Below are positions 37,501-51,000 of a stretch of DNA of 64,000 nt, one piece after another. Positions within the stretch are counted from its first letter, which is position 1; each line of letters begins with the position of its first letter. Both the position numbers and the translations under genes were made by a program. Location: assembly GCA_036874045.1 (NCBI GenBank), contig CM072337.1:20248001-20312000 (forward strand). The letters run 5' to 3'. Under the pieces are notes generated by a model. That model was not told the origin of the DNA. It searched no databases and saw only the letters and a list, made by a program, of their open reading frames with translations. The DNA comes from Cymodocea nodosa. Lineage: Eukaryota > Streptophyta > Magnoliopsida > Alismatales > Cymodoceaceae.

Positions 37501-40500
37501 TTAGAACTTGGACTTCATTTAGATTTTTAGAGTTAATAAAGTGGTCTGCTGTCAGTGAGAGAGTAATGATGTTTATCATAATTTTTTAATAATTGTTATA
37601 TTTTTGCATGGGTTCAAATCCAAATTTCCTTTCCTCACAGTGGAGTGAAAGGCCAACCATTCTGCCCACTATTGGTTGTTTATCGTAAGTTAATAAATAT
37701 GTTTTATCAAAATATATTACGCTAAGTATCAATATAATAACACATTGATGTTGATAAATAAAGATGCAAGATGTTATGGTCACTTTGAGTCAATTACCAA
37801 TAAAAGTTGTATCAATAATGTGACAATCAAACTTTCATGGATTCGTATGTAATAACTAATCTCATTTTCAATGTAACAATGTTTTTTAGATGCCAGTATT
37901 ACTGCTCAAAAGAAAGTTATTTAGCTGCCAATATAGCAAGCAAGCATATATGCATATGCTGCACTCAATTTGACGGTGGCAGTTGTCCTGGAAGTAGACG
38001 TATGGTCATTTGACATTGAAATGGACATCATCCAAATGCTAGGTGGCTCATTTTTCTAGAGATCTATCTATTCAATAAATTTATAGGGATAAATCATGCT
38101 GCCCTTGGCTTTCCGTCCATTTAATTAAAATAATCCAATGATTCTTGATTTGCTGTCTTTCAATTTAGCCAATATTATGACATACAGAATGGTTGCCCCA
38201 CATACATGAAGGAAATGATCAGGACTGTTGATATGATGCTATGCACTTACCTGAAATGGTCATCTGAATTTGGTTAAAACAGAAACAAATTTATGGTTGG
38301 TGTTGTAGAACTGCTGATCCTGAGGTTGCATATTCTGTTTCCCATTGTATAGGTGAAAGCATAGTAGGAACTCGTCTTTTCTTTTGAGACATAGACCATC
38401 TTTTGGATAGGCTTTTATATTGCAGTAATCATTTGTTATTTAGGTCACTTTTCAGGCGATCCTTTTCAGATGGCAGCATATTTAGTGAAAGCAGCTCAGC
38501 CATATCAGCCACTATCGGAGAACAGAAACTTATTAAGCCAGCCTTGCCAGGTCGGATGCTTGGAGATGGGGAATCCAAGTGTTTATCTGAATCAACTCCT
38601 GAAATTTCACCTTGCGAACCTGATGAACCAAGTAGCAGGTTAGCTAACATGGTTATAAGAATGCTGAAATTGTTAAATCAAACATTTCCATGATTGGTGT
38701 TTACGGGAAAAAACATTATCACAGGACCCCTTTTGTAATGAATTCTTGGTTTGGTTATTTGAAGATGAGGTTGGTGAATATTTGCTGACCATGCTAAGCT
38801 GATGAAAGAAAAGGAGATGAAAAAAATGAAACCGTGGTTGAATTTTTGGATTTTTTTGGAACTAATAGGATGCTAAACCACAATCTAAGTATTTGTCAAA
38901 TATATCAGTTCTTGAGGATCTACTTAGATCTTCAACAAAGATGTATAGCTCACCTCTATATTTGAGCATAATAATATGGGGTATTTACTTGCATACCCCA
39001 ATTTATTAAATTACTTGTATGCCAATGAGATTTGTAGATCCTTGGAAAACTTTCTCAGTGGTTTGCAAGTAAGATTCATTTTTTAAAGTAATTTGATCAT
39101 TTTTTAAAGACATTCAAGTAAAAATTTCTAATATTTATCTGTGGATTTTGGGTAGACACCTAGATTAGTAGCTCATCATTTATTTCTATAAGCTTTCACA
39201 AAATTATTAACTAATTTGGCATTTGGGCTATTTATCAATGTTTAAAAAGAGTGCATTGTAAATAAGCGATTCCATGACTCCTTGAACAAGGCAAGCATGT
39301 TAGCCAAACGAGCCTGCACTGCTAATGCTATCCAGTATCTGCCATACATATCTGGGAGGCTATCACCTGCCATAAATATAAAGAGCTTGGAGTACAGTTT
39401 TGTCCTTTGTAACATGAGGTTTAAGCCTCACCTTTTTCTTTGAATTCTTTTATGGTTGCCTCAAATGCATAAAAAGTTCGTACAGTATTATAGATTGAAT
39501 TACTGTATTGAAGGAGCATCTCAAAACATTCATGTATTGTAATGAAAGATAAGCATAATGTCTGTTTTCAGGGTAAAATCTGTATGAGTAAAAAGTCTTC
39601 TCGGTGCAATCACTTTCAATGTGAAGTTAATTATTGATCAAGGTGCTTATGTCTGGTTTGAAATTTTGTTGTTAATGGAAAAATGTTTTAAATTTTATCA
39701 ATAGTTGCTATAAGATTATATGATAAAGAAACTAAAACATTTTTTTTCTTATTTTTAGAATTAAAACAGGCAGTGACTTTTTTTGAAATTGGTCCTTGCA
39801 TTTTCTAGCATAGGGAGTGATTTTACGTCTAAAACAATGGGAGTGGTTTAAGCTCTTCTTATAGAAATTTGGTAGATGAAGTTTACTAGCAGTATTCCAT
39901 ATAAATTAGTAGAGCTATCTATACCTGTGCCAGAAGGAAATTGATATGCTGAAAATTTTAAGTGGATTACCAAGTTCACGATGTCTGCTTTGATTGTGTG
40001 GCAAAGACTTACAGCCATGAGACAAAAATTGTTACATATTGGGAGCCGTGAGACAAAAGGCCAAAAATGTTACATCATTTCCCTGGTTGCAAACGTTAAA
40101 ATCCTTGATTATCTGCTTTACATGGTATATAAAATCTACTTGGATGGTGCATGCTTCTGATCACATCATCATTACAATGGGCAGATCTATTTTTCTCAAT
40201 AATGATCAGATAGGACATATTTTCCACGGATCAGACTTTTCCAATTTTCTTGATCTTGACCAGTTGTCATCATCTGGGAACTCACTTGAGGAGGAAACTT
40301 ACGAAAGGTACTTTCATATTGTTCCACTCTTAGTTACCATACACATTTTGTGGCTTCTTGAAAATGCTAGAGCAGCCCTTCCACTAACAAGATATTTATC
40401 TCTAGTTTTTATTGGGGGTAGCTTTGTGCCATCACTAAGTGTAGAAAAACAATTATTTTTATTACAGCTGAATAGAATATCTTCTTAAAGTCAAATTATT

Positions 40501-40858
40501 TGCTCAAAACATGCAAACTAAATGTTAACTTATTCTCTCTCATTTTGCCTACAGGTCCTCTTTGGTGAATTCCCCCATCGAATGCAACTCAACAGAGTGT
40601 TTAATAGATGAAACAGCTGAGGAAATAACCTCGTCAAGCATGTGTGAGCCTAGTACCAAGGTTGGTATTTCTCATGCTGTACCAAAGTTAAAAGGGTTGC
40701 ATTTAATTTCATAATCTTTATCTTAGTGCAGGTTACATGTTTTATTATAATGAATGCAGGTTACAAGTTCAACTGAATTACAGAGGGCCGACGATATATC
40801 CCAGTTTTCCAATCACTTTTTGAATTGGGTTTTGCATGGGGAGACGCTCTGCCATTGA
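28532..40858 (+). CDS. SAC-domain phosphoinositide phosphatase (plant SAC1-5 / Fig4 group)
   Basis: The enzyme removes phosphate from phosphoinositides, probably PI(3,5)P2 at the vacuolar membrane as known for this plant SAC group. Coding exons: 28532-28645, 29277-29481, 29569-29734, 30417-30639, 31782-31858, 31978-32165, 32245-32342, 32431-32564, 32662-32790, 34186-34543, 37093-37214, 37338-37436, 38444-38638, 40185-40307, 40555-40660, 40760-40858. Phases agree throughout and give 811 residues, the usual length for the group. The SAC domain starts near residue 100. Exon 10 has the CX5R(T/S) catalytic motif, [10 protein letters not shown], with Cys497 and Arg503. Exon 4 has the conserved [17 protein letters not shown] and exon 11 [14 protein letters not shown]. 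The C-terminal 150 residues are serine- and acid-rich and less conserved. No transmembrane segment is seen. The member within the group cannot be fixed by eye. The gene looks intact. Confidence 0.93.
34761..34960. repeat. Tandem duplication, about 108-bp period, in a SAC intron
   Basis: GTATGTATTTTGTGTTTCTT begins at 34761 and again at 34869. The following segments share a TTTTAAACAGTT..CATC block and GCAACATATCTCAGTAACTT. The second copy is shorter by about 20 bases. It lies in the intron after the catalytic exon. Confidence 0.8.
35676..36190 (+). mobile_element. LINE relic, RTE-type 3' end, in a SAC intron
   Basis: In one frame, with internal stops, the plus strand matches the C-terminal part of plant LINE polyproteins: [36 protein letters not shown], then [19 protein letters not shown] later part has [19 protein letters not shown] and ends in a TTG-rich tail (about 36176-36190), as these elements do. 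It is a 5'-truncated dead copy in the same direction as the host gene. Confidence 0.75.
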
Positions 40859-43800
40859 TTCTGGCCTTTTGATGATGGATACATTTGCTTTCTTCTGACT
40901 ATGATTGAGGATATTTCATTCACCCGAAAAAAGATAACAGCAAATGAGTCTGTCAGGGCTTGGGCAAACCCCGACAACCTACAGGCTTCCCCTTTTTTGT
41001 AAGATATCTTCTCCTTTCGTCCATTCCCATGCCCTTGTATTGATTGCATTAAATCAATTATAGAAACTTCATGGTCATAGCTTTTGGTAATTTATCAAGT
41101 GAATAGGTATATACGATTCTTTCAGAGCCCCACCTCATCCTTAAGAGGAAAAAATGTTTTGTAAAAAAAAAAATATATATGTTGTCTTATTCCTCTTCTT
41201 CGGCATCTGTAGTTGTGGGAGTTCTGTTCCTCATAATCTGTATTTCCTTCGATACATGTAACTAATAATAATGTGTATTGCATTTCCTCCCTTGATTTTC
41301 CATGTTAGCCTACGTCAGGTGGCCAGTGCAGTAGGAAGCAGTCATTCACAGCGGAATATGGAGAATTTGTTGCTTTGTATCTATAACGGTTCATTTAATT
41401 AAAAGTAACGTTATTTGTAGTTTTCATTAAATTGTCCTAATCTCAATAAATTCAAGAAAAACTATGATCATTGTAAAAAAAGACGTTGCTGTTCTGTAGC
41501 GGCCCAGGTATGAGTGAGCATTGTGTCGAATGTTAACGTACATGGTGCGGGAAGGGTTCTTTGATCGGGTTCCTGATTCGGTACTTAAAGAGAGCAGATG
41601 AGATGACTAATTGATGTCTATTGCATCTAAATCCTTAAAACAAAAATTACTTTAGTAGATAGACAATTTAAAATGATGAGGAAGACTACCATTAGGGATG
41701 GCTGGCAAGATTTACATGGAATCCAAAACGTCCCCTGCCAGAATCCAGATCTGATCTGCAGGTATGAGAGTTGAGACAATGGGCAGACAAAGTAAGCTTA
41801 CGTTGCGGCGGATGCAGATAGGATGTTGGGTTCTTGTTAGATGAGTAAGTATTGGTTGACTGACTAAACCGTGGTAATTGCTTGCGTACGCCAGATTATT
41901 ATTGTGATGGCCTCTGGTCATGTGCTTGAACGGAAGGGCTGTCTGATTGGTTGCGTAAAGCAATTCACTTTGCTTTCTGTTGTAGGTGTGGTTTACCATG
42001 TTTGCAATACGAAAACAACCGGCGCTTACGTGTTTTATGAATTCTCTAACCCCATCCCCCGGGTTGCTCCTCCGAAGTCCGGCGGAGGAAAAATAAAATT
42101 CGTCATGTGCTGCGATTCAGGTGGGCGGTGACCGCACATGCCTTTTCTTTTGTTCGAATAAGTGACCGCCGCACATGTCCTGTGACGATATATTTTGCAT
42201 CGCATGCGACGCTATTTTGTCTTTTCTTCTCGTTGTTTACCTTATAAAACGACGTCATTTTTCCTCCATTGATTAAAGATAGCAGTATCCACGGTTCTCC
42301 TTAGATTTAAACCACCGGAGAATGAAACGTTATTATCATTATCAGAAAAAGTGTTTTTTATCAGGAAAAATATTAATTACAGCATCCCGGCGTTTGTATG
42401 AGGGTCCTAATTAATGCCCCATGGATGGGTCCCTGGAGAATGCTGTGAGTCAAAAGTCATATTCATTAGTCGTGACAACGGAATGAATTCCATGTGACTG
42501 AAATGCTGAAGCTTTTCTGGTATTCGCCGAACTGTAGTTTCGTTTCAATAGAAGGCAATTACCGTGTTTTGAAGTAGGAATTCATTGTCACGACTCCATT
42601 TTTTATGATAAAAGGAGAAGCGTCCTCCCTTCTACTACTTCTCTTCGTGTTCATAAAATAATGGCCCACCAAAAGCAAAGCAGTACTTGATATTTGTCCC
42701 CCCCCCACCCCCTAAAAAAAGTAGCGCTTGATCTAATAAGTTGGTTTAAATCTCGCAAGCTTAGCGCACATATCGCTAAGTCCTTATCTCGTCCGTCGGA
42801 CGTTGACGTTATGGTTCAACGTCTGGTCGCTTGGCATTTTCCATGTTCAATATGGGTGAAATCTATGCATCGGTACCGTTATTTTTAATCAACAATAAAT
42901 TTTTTTTATCAAAGGATTAGGTCGAAATTAGATAAAATGCAGTTATGAAGTTACAACTAACCGAAGTACAACAGAGATTAAAAAGTCGAGCAATTATTTC
43001 CAATTTCTTTATCACTTTACCTTCTGGAAGCAGTAGAACTAAATTTGGAGTTCACAGCTGCGCTATATTTCCACCTTCAATTGCACGAATGTCCTAATTT
43101 GAGTATATTTCATTAACAACAATCTTAGTACCAAGTTCGGCGGTTACATTTTCTATTCAAAAATCACAAATATTAGTAATATTTAGGAGCATCGAGTTGA
43201 CGATATTCACAAATTTATTCTCAAAAACTTTCAAATCACGATTATGCCAAATAATCTCGAGAAAAAAAGGATAGAATAAAGCAAATCCAAACATTATATG
43301 TAAATTTAAATTTTAAGGAGATGATATTAGGAGAGAAGAAAATCTTCTTGCAAGAAATCGCATAGATTACCAAGGAGGAAGGACCAAATAAATACTTTCA
43401 ATATTGAGATTGCAGTGAGATCTCAACATTCTCATTTCTGGCCTTTTTCGGCTGAGTTTTCTGTAGTAATCAACACTATTATTATAATTGATTTACCACA
43501 GTGAACTCGCTCGCGCAGTTAGGTTTGTCTAATAGAGAGATAACATGTCAAGGGGAAAAAAATCTTAGATTTAAATTTAACTATAATAGTAATAATTATT
43601 ATTATTACATCAAAAAAATATTAGGTCCATTTTGGAAACGATAAACCATTCAGGTTGGAGAAAAAGACGTCTATTATACTTTGATGGTCCCTGACTACAC
43701 AAAATATCTTAGAATTCTAAGATTGGAGAAGGAAAAAAGCCAACCATGGTTGACTTCTCGGATTAGTTCATTTAATTCATTCTCAGCTAGATGGGTAGGT

Positions 43801-46740
43801 GAGGCTACCACAGGGTGGGTGGTAGGTAGCCTTTGGTTACCATTTAACAAGTTTAAATTTTTGTAAAATTTGTAAATTACGTCCAATGTTCGTTGGGACG
43901 TTTAGGTGGTAAAAGAGGATATTAGATTTTTTGAATGGAGTTAATAATCACAACCGTTCAAAATATAATGCAAAATCTCAAGATCAGTAAAAGTATCGAT
44001 TCTTGGATTCTCAGAAAATAAACCACAGATCATCGTACAGAATTGAATGAACCCGGCCGCCAAAAAAATTCATCATATCAGTGATATCTGAGGTTTTGAT
44101 TCTTGTGAAAATCTCAAAATCAAAAAAATCTGATCTTCCAAGATTGGTTCCAAATGCACCCACGGTCCTCACATGATTTTTGATAAATGTGAAACATTTA
44201 AAAAAAAAAAAAAAGTTAAAAGCCAAACACACACAGACAAGAAGGCTTTGGTCCGGAGAATGCTGAAAAATCATAAAATCATCAATGTCAGTATTGGACT
44301 TGATTTCTCTCTGTTAAACTGATTTTAAAATACTTAAAAGGAATCAAAAATCAAGTAACTAGGTACAGTGGTATTGGTAGTTGAGAAACTATTGTCACAA
44401 GGAACTTCACTTTTACCGTTTATGACTCAAGTTGAAGTTCTGATTAGCCTGCTTTTAATTTTTTTCAGCTTCACCAGCATAAGACAGTATAATTAGTAGC
44501 CTTTTCTTGTTCCAGAAATATCTAAAAAAATAAAGTTTTAGATTAAAATCCAAGTAAAAAAATTATATCTAGAGAAACTTTGTTTCTTAGATACAGATTC
44601 TTTAATGATCATCCACTTAGAAAATAAGACATTCGTTACAAGAAACTACATCCAATCAACGCAATTATTGGATCCAATGTGTGAAATTAATATACTAGTG
44701 TTTTCCAAACATAACATTTTTTTTTCTGTACACAAACTTATTTTTATCTGACAACTTAATAAACATTTCAATGCAATGCAAAACAAAATGGATTCTGCAG
44801 TTTATTTCAAAAATATCAACCTATTTTAACATACAAGATCTAGATAATCATTACTAAACCAACCTTAAGTTCTTCCCCCTCTTCAGAATTTGTTTGCATT
44901 GATGATCTCATGAGATTTGGAGAAAGACCCAAAAAAGATGATTGATATCAACAACATGGCGTTAATTCTCATGAAGTTTGCTTTCTTTGATATCAGCTTG
45001 TCCCTATGCCTACCCACATCTTTCCATTTGTCCCCCCTGCTAATTCCTAATCTCTCCTTTGTCTTGCCTCAATCCCTTGGAAAACATGCACTCTCCTGGA
45101 CGTAGGCGTGGTAGTGACTCCTGAAAATAATTTTGCATAGAAAAAATGAAGATCGAACTTAAATTTATATATAAGTTGATCTTCTTTACTCATTATTAAT
45201 TGATTTTAAATCATAAATTCACATGATATAATCAAACTACATTTATGTATATCCATCTCTAAATACTTGTAGGCATGTAAATAAAATATAAATGAAGTAA
45301 ATAACCTCACATTACTCTTGTGTGGCAATAACTTCTTACTGTAAACTACATACTTCCCAATGAGATGGCCTTAAAACACTGTTGGTTATGCTTTTGAGTT
45401 GAGCATAAAATGTAAATAAAACTACCGTTAGGAGATAATCAGGGGAGACGGCAGTGGGACTCACATCGGGCGGAGTCGCAGGGTAGATGTATGCGTGCAT
45501 GCCGGCCAAGCACAACGCATGAGGGGAGGCATTTGTTTGGAAGGCGAGCGGGTTTGAAGGTGCTGCTGCGCTGTGATCTACGTATCACCCAAATAAACAA
45601 ATCCATGGTTCTCCGTCCCATCCGGATCTGATGGTGACCACTGCCGACGACGACGGTGGTGCCGCCCTACCACTGCTTCCTTGTATCGCCCATCCATCCT
45701 GGTCCATCTGGAATTTTATCCCGTGGGAAGAAGAGTTCGGCACGACGACGATGACGGCGGATGGAGACCAGAAGCTTCGCCCCCCCCCCCCCCCCCCCAC
45801 GAACATATGCCCGCAGGGAATCGGGAGAGGAATATACGGCGTAGTAGCCCACGGTTTTGAAGGAGGGCGGATTGAACGAAGTAGGGACAGGCGTGGCAGT
45901 AGCGGTAGCAGTGCATGAGTGGATCACCACCACACCGCCACCACCATCTTTCCCTGGATTTGGAATTCAAACTCCGGTTTCCCTAGGGCTTGGTTGAAAA
46001 CAGCGCGCACTTTTTCAAACGTCGTGTTCCGCCCGAAAGCGTGCGTGCTTGACCTGTATTGTATGCGTGGTCTGACGAGGAAGCCCACGCGTCCGCCCGG
46101 ATCCAACATCCAACGGCTTCAAATCCGCTGGATTTTGAACGGGAACGAAAGCACCACGACGACCGCCAGAACATCGTGCCATGCCATCAAGGAGAAACGA
46201 ACAAGCCCACATCCAGATGGAAAAATTCCTTGCGTGGGAGAAATCAGAAACCTTACGGAAAGAGATTGGTTCATTGACTGGTCCATGACAAAACAAAACG
46301 CAGGAACCCACCGGAAATAATTGATAGTCACGCGCGAACAGGGCTCGGCCACGGCGACCTACCACCCGTCACTTTATTTTCCCTTCTCAAAAGCAGATTT
46401 TCTACTTCAAACTATTTCGTATTTCCCTTAGTACAGATCGAATCATTGTTTGCGTATGGTTTCCGGTTTCATGCCTATTAATAAAACGTCATCTTCTCGT
46501 CATTTTCATATCGTAATCATCACTTTATTTGTTTGGATGGAATAGGCGGAAGGGAATCGAAAGCAAGAAAAGCAATCGTTTTCACTTTATGAGATAAGAG
46601 CCGACGAGTAAAACGGGGGAAATGGAGGCAGGCGTTTTGATCGAAAATGTGACGTCTTTCCAAGGAGGGAGGGGGCAGAGGAGTGGTCTGCACTGTTGCG
46701 TCAACGGAAGCATTTTTCTCTAGATTGGCGTCCTTGGTCT
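40859..46740. other. Spacer between the SAC gene and sucrose synthase
   Basis: The first 300-600 bases should hold the SAC 3' UTR. I see no supported gene in the rest. About 41,500-44,900 is AT-rich. About 45,430-46,350 is GC-richer and has many overlapping short frames on both strands with no consistent motif, including the C19 tract. The last part should carry the sucrose synthase promoter. Confidence 0.55.
45780..45798 (+). repeat. C19 homopolymer
   Basis: Nineteen consecutive C bases about 950 bases before the sucrose synthase TATA box. A shorter interrupted C tract lies at 42698-42712. Confidence 0.9.
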
Positions 46741-46751
46741 TATTTCTCTAC

Positions 46752-46759
46752 TATAAAAA
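46752..46759 (+). promoter_or_regulatory. TATA box of sucrose synthase
   Basis: TATAAAAA lies about 100 bases before a strong GTGAGT donor, the right spacing for a start near 46783 and a leader exon of about 70 bases. Confidence 0.7.
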
Positions 46760-46782
46760 GGGCCGGAGGCCGATCACTTCTC

Positions 46783-46850
46783 CATCCCATTGCGTCGTTC
46801 ATTCCGTATACTCTTCCACCACAGCCTCTCCGTTTACCATTTTTCGTTTG
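46783..46850 (+). other. Sucrose synthase non-coding leader exon
   Basis: Inferred exon between the expected transcription start and the donor TTTG|GTGAGT at 46851. It is pyrimidine-rich. The leader intron runs 46851-48037 and ends TTTGCAG; exon 2 then has 14 untranslated bases before the ATG. A long first intron in the 5' UTR is a known feature of plant sucrose synthase genes, where it raises expression. The exact transcription start is an estimate. Confidence 0.65.
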
Positions 46851-48051
46851 GTGAGTCTTCGTTTCGATTTTCCCATCTGGGTCGGTCTCCTTTCTCTTCG
46901 TCTCTGTCGTTCATCTGCAGCTTTTGCTGTAGGGTAAAGAGGGGCGGGTACAGACACAATAATGTTAGTTTTTGCTGGAAAGTAGTTTTTTCTATGCTTG
47001 CGATTCAAGTTTTCCCGTTGTCCTAACAGCGCGCGATTCCGCCATCCCTGGTTGGAAACTTTCTAAATCCACGGAACAGAGAGGAAGAAATGGCAAAGCT
47101 TTCCTAATTTTTGACCGTAGAAATTGTACCCAAGTCCGTAAATCTCAGCTTTGCAAAGATTTTCTCTTTGAGCAGAAGAATGGGGACCGCTTCTGCTCGA
47201 GATTGTTGAGTTGGTGTGGTACTCGAAGAATTGCATCCACCTTTTAGAACTTGCTAACCTGGCGCGCCGATCTCCGTCCAATCCATTGTGTTATTTTATG
47301 TATATGTGACGATATTTTTATTTCCTTTTGCTTTTTACAAGTATTGGTGCCTTGAGCTAACCTTCACAAATACCATCCGCTTTTCTTCTTCTTCTGCTAC
47401 CGGGTTCTTGTCCTTCCTGGATATTTTGTTCGCTGCTATAACAATCCACTTGTATTGGAAAGTTGTGCTGTGGAAACTTCTTTTTCTTCTGTTTGGTTGG
47501 TGGTGTGGTGGAATCTTTTTCAGATAAAGGTCCATTGCTCTTTTGCAAAAGATCTGCGGTTGATGTTGCTTGCACTTGTTGTAGATCTTAGATTTCTCTA
47601 ACAAGCAGCATTCGCTATTATAAGTAGGAGCAGTAGATTGATGCATAGAGTAGATCATCGCTTCCCCATTTCTGCTTGAAAGCGTTTGTCTGTTTTCCCT
47701 GTGTGTGCTAAGGTTGTGTGGGGTTGGTTTGTTCTTTCAGGCCTTTTGTCTGGCTGTGTGATATTTCAGATTCCTTTTGATTTTAGTATGTCGCCGACTC
47801 GGTAACAAGTTTTGGTTACCGATCCTGTGCCGTTGCTTCTTCTTCTCTTTTCATGTTCTTGTTCATGTAACCACGACGTGGATCCCATCCCATTTTATGA
47901 TCCTCTTCTTCTACATGATTGTTGTTTTTAGGCAGCAGATCTATGCCTGCTTAAAGTTCTTAACAGATCATTAACTTTCTGTTGCCTTTTTTTTTTTTTT
48001 CCCTGTAAGTAACACAAGATCTCGTCCAATTTTGCAGCAAGAGGAGCAACC

Positions 48052-51000
48052 ATGCCGGCCGTTCGCAAGTTGACCCGTATCCACAGCATGACAGAGAGGA
48101 TTGGTGATTCTATGACCACTTATCCTGAAGATATGGCCTCTCTTTTCAAAAGGTCTTGTTACCATAATCTTCCTTCCTGCCTTTTCTTTTGATTTTGGGC
48201 TAAGCTTGCTACATGCTGATGATCATCAATTCCCACATGGTTGAAAATCTCTGTGAATCGTCACTTGTATGATTTTCTCTAAAGTGGTTGGTAGAAGACG
48301 TTCTCTTTTCCAGTTTTGTAGTTCTTGATGGAAATGGTTCCATGCTGAAGTGCTATGTCATCAGCTACTATATATACTGTTGCATCCTTGCCATTCCATT
48401 GCAAACCATTCATACGCTGAGATCAAGATCTTCCAACTATTAAATCTTAAAACCTTTTGAAGTCATCTTTTTTGTGTTTTATTTTTATTTTTATTGCTGA
48501 AGCCTATGAAGATCTTTTTGAAAAAATTGGGGCCTAAATGTGGCCGATCTATGCCTTTGGTTTGTCTGGTGCAGGCTCATTGAACATGGGACAGGAATGC
48601 TGCAGCGCCATGAGATTTTAGCAGATTTTGAAGCTGTGACTGAAGACGGACAAAATGATGACCTGAAAAATGGAGCACTTGGTGACGCATTCAGGGCTGC
48701 ACAGGTTTACCCATATGGCAGTTGCTTCATATAAATTTCTCGTGTTACAAATGCAATAGCTAACATTCATGCTTTTTTCATGTATCATCCGATGCAGGAA
48801 GCAATTGTTTTGCCTCCGTTGGTTGCTCTTGCAGTTCGTCCCAGGCCTGGAATCTGGGATTATATTTGTGTTGATGTGAATGATTTGAAAGTGGAGCCAT
48901 TGAGCGTACCCGACTACTTAAAATTAAAGGAAAAGCTCGTGGATAGGTATGTGTTTACTATAGTGATCTAGAAGTGGTGACCTTAACTATTTTATTTCTT
49001 TTGATGGTCCATTTTCCTGCTTCAAGTTCTTCTGACTTTGTGTCTTACTGCAGCTCCGATGGAAAATTTACCCTAGAGCTCGACTTTGAGCCATTCAATG
49101 CATCCTTCCCTCGACCTTCACTGTCAAAATCCATTGGTCAGGGCGTGGAATTCCTTAACAAACACCTTTCCTCCAAGCTGTTCAATGACAAGGAGAGTGT
49201 GACTCCTTTGCTCGACTTCCTTCGCACGCATAGCTACAAGGGAACGGTAAGTTTTCATACTTGATTAGCAAACAATATGACATTATTAATGCTATAATTT
49301 TTCCCCTGAAAGTGAAGCACAACAAAATCATCCATGGTTTTCAGGCAACCTTCCTATGGGTGGAATCTCTTTTTTCTTTTTTAATTTTTTTTAATATCAG
49401 AACCACAATCTATTTATGGGGTGGGGACCCAAAAAGGAACCTTAGAGGAAAGGGAAAATAAACAAGAAGAGAGGCCTTAGGGAAAAGGCTAAAGCAATCT
49501 ACAGCTAGGAATATTCCATTTATCTAGCAGAACTTGACATTTTGTGTCCTTAGGGAGATCTTCTATTTTGTAAAAGGTGTTGTGGGACTTGGTTCTTAGG
49601 GTCTCTTTGGCTAGTCTATATCAGCTGACCCATTCGCCTCCCTGAAGATATGAGTGCAGGAACCAGCTGACCCAATCTTGTTTCTTTTTTACCAATTACC
49701 AAGATTTTAGTTCAAGGCGTTAGAGTAGAAGAGGTTAGGAATAGCATTAGAACAAGTATCAAGGAATAGTTTTCATGGGTCTGTTGTACCATATTCAAGC
49801 ACCAGAAGTCCATAACCGTATTTTCCAAAATATTTGGCGATTCTGGAACTGTATTTTCTGAAATATTTAGGGATTTGATGCAGGCATTGATGTTGAACAA
49901 CAAAATTCAGACCATCAGCGGTCTTCAGTCTGCTTTGAGGAAGGCAGAAGAGTACCTGCTTTCGATTTCCCAGGACACACCGTACTCAGAGTTTTCAAAG
50001 AAGTAATTTTGGACTTTCTGTTCTTACTTTTGTGCACCAATTATTTGTGTACCTTGACTGAATATTCTGAATGGTGATCTTTAGGTTTCAAGATCTTGGT
50101 TTGGAAAGAGGATGGGGGGATGTTGCTCGACGTGTGCTTGAGAACATCTTCCTCCTACTGGATCTTCTTGAAGCCCCTGATCCATGCACATTTGAGAAAT
50201 TCCTTGGCACACTTCCAATGGTCTTTAATGTTGTCATCCTATCTCCACATGGGTACTTTGCTCAATCGAATGTTTTGGGCTATCCTGATACTGGAGGCCA
50301 GGTGTGTTTTGCTATTCTGTTGGTAACTTGCTATATAATTCTCTGAAATTGTTCTCAATGCTTGTTTGGTATTCTTGTCTACAGGTTGTCTACATCTTGG
50401 ATCAAGTCCGTGCTCTTGAGAATGAGATGCTGCTCAGAATCAAGCAACAGGGACTTGATATCGTCCCCCAAATTGTCATTGTTAGTTTCTCACATATGCA
50501 GCTGATTCAAATGTTTTAAATTTTCTATTATGAATGTTCGAAGGGATATTTGTTCCAGCGTCTGGCTTCCTCAACAAAAGTTTCTCTGAACTTTCTACTC
50601 TCACTGTAGGTGACTAGAATGCTGCCTGATGCTGTCGGAACCACTTGTGGTCAACGCATTGAGGCTGTTGAGGGAACAAAGCACGCCTATATTCTTCGTG
50701 TTCCTTTCAGAACAGAGGAAGGAATTGTCCGTAAATGGATCTCTCGTTTTGATGTATGGCCCTACCTGGAGACTTACACAGAGGTAAATCTACAGGAGTG
50801 GATATTTTGCCTTTCCATGTTATCTTCATGAAAGCTGTATTTCTTTTAGATTGGTATTTGTGGATAAGGGTCTTCCCGTCCTCCCTGTTTAGCGCCTCAT
50901 TGCTCAGAGTTTTGCAATTTGTATGCATGTAGGATGTTGCAGCTGAACTTCTACAAGAACTAGGTGGAAAGCCTGATTTGATCATTGGAAACTACAGTGA

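Noticed and set aside
41712-42131. Opposed ORFs of 95 and 86 codons
   Set aside because: They overlap each other in spacer DNA with no motif and no splice context.
45585-46365. Many overlapping ORFs on both strands
   Set aside because: This is expected from local GC-rich composition. Poly-proline and poly-glycine runs come from the C19 tract.
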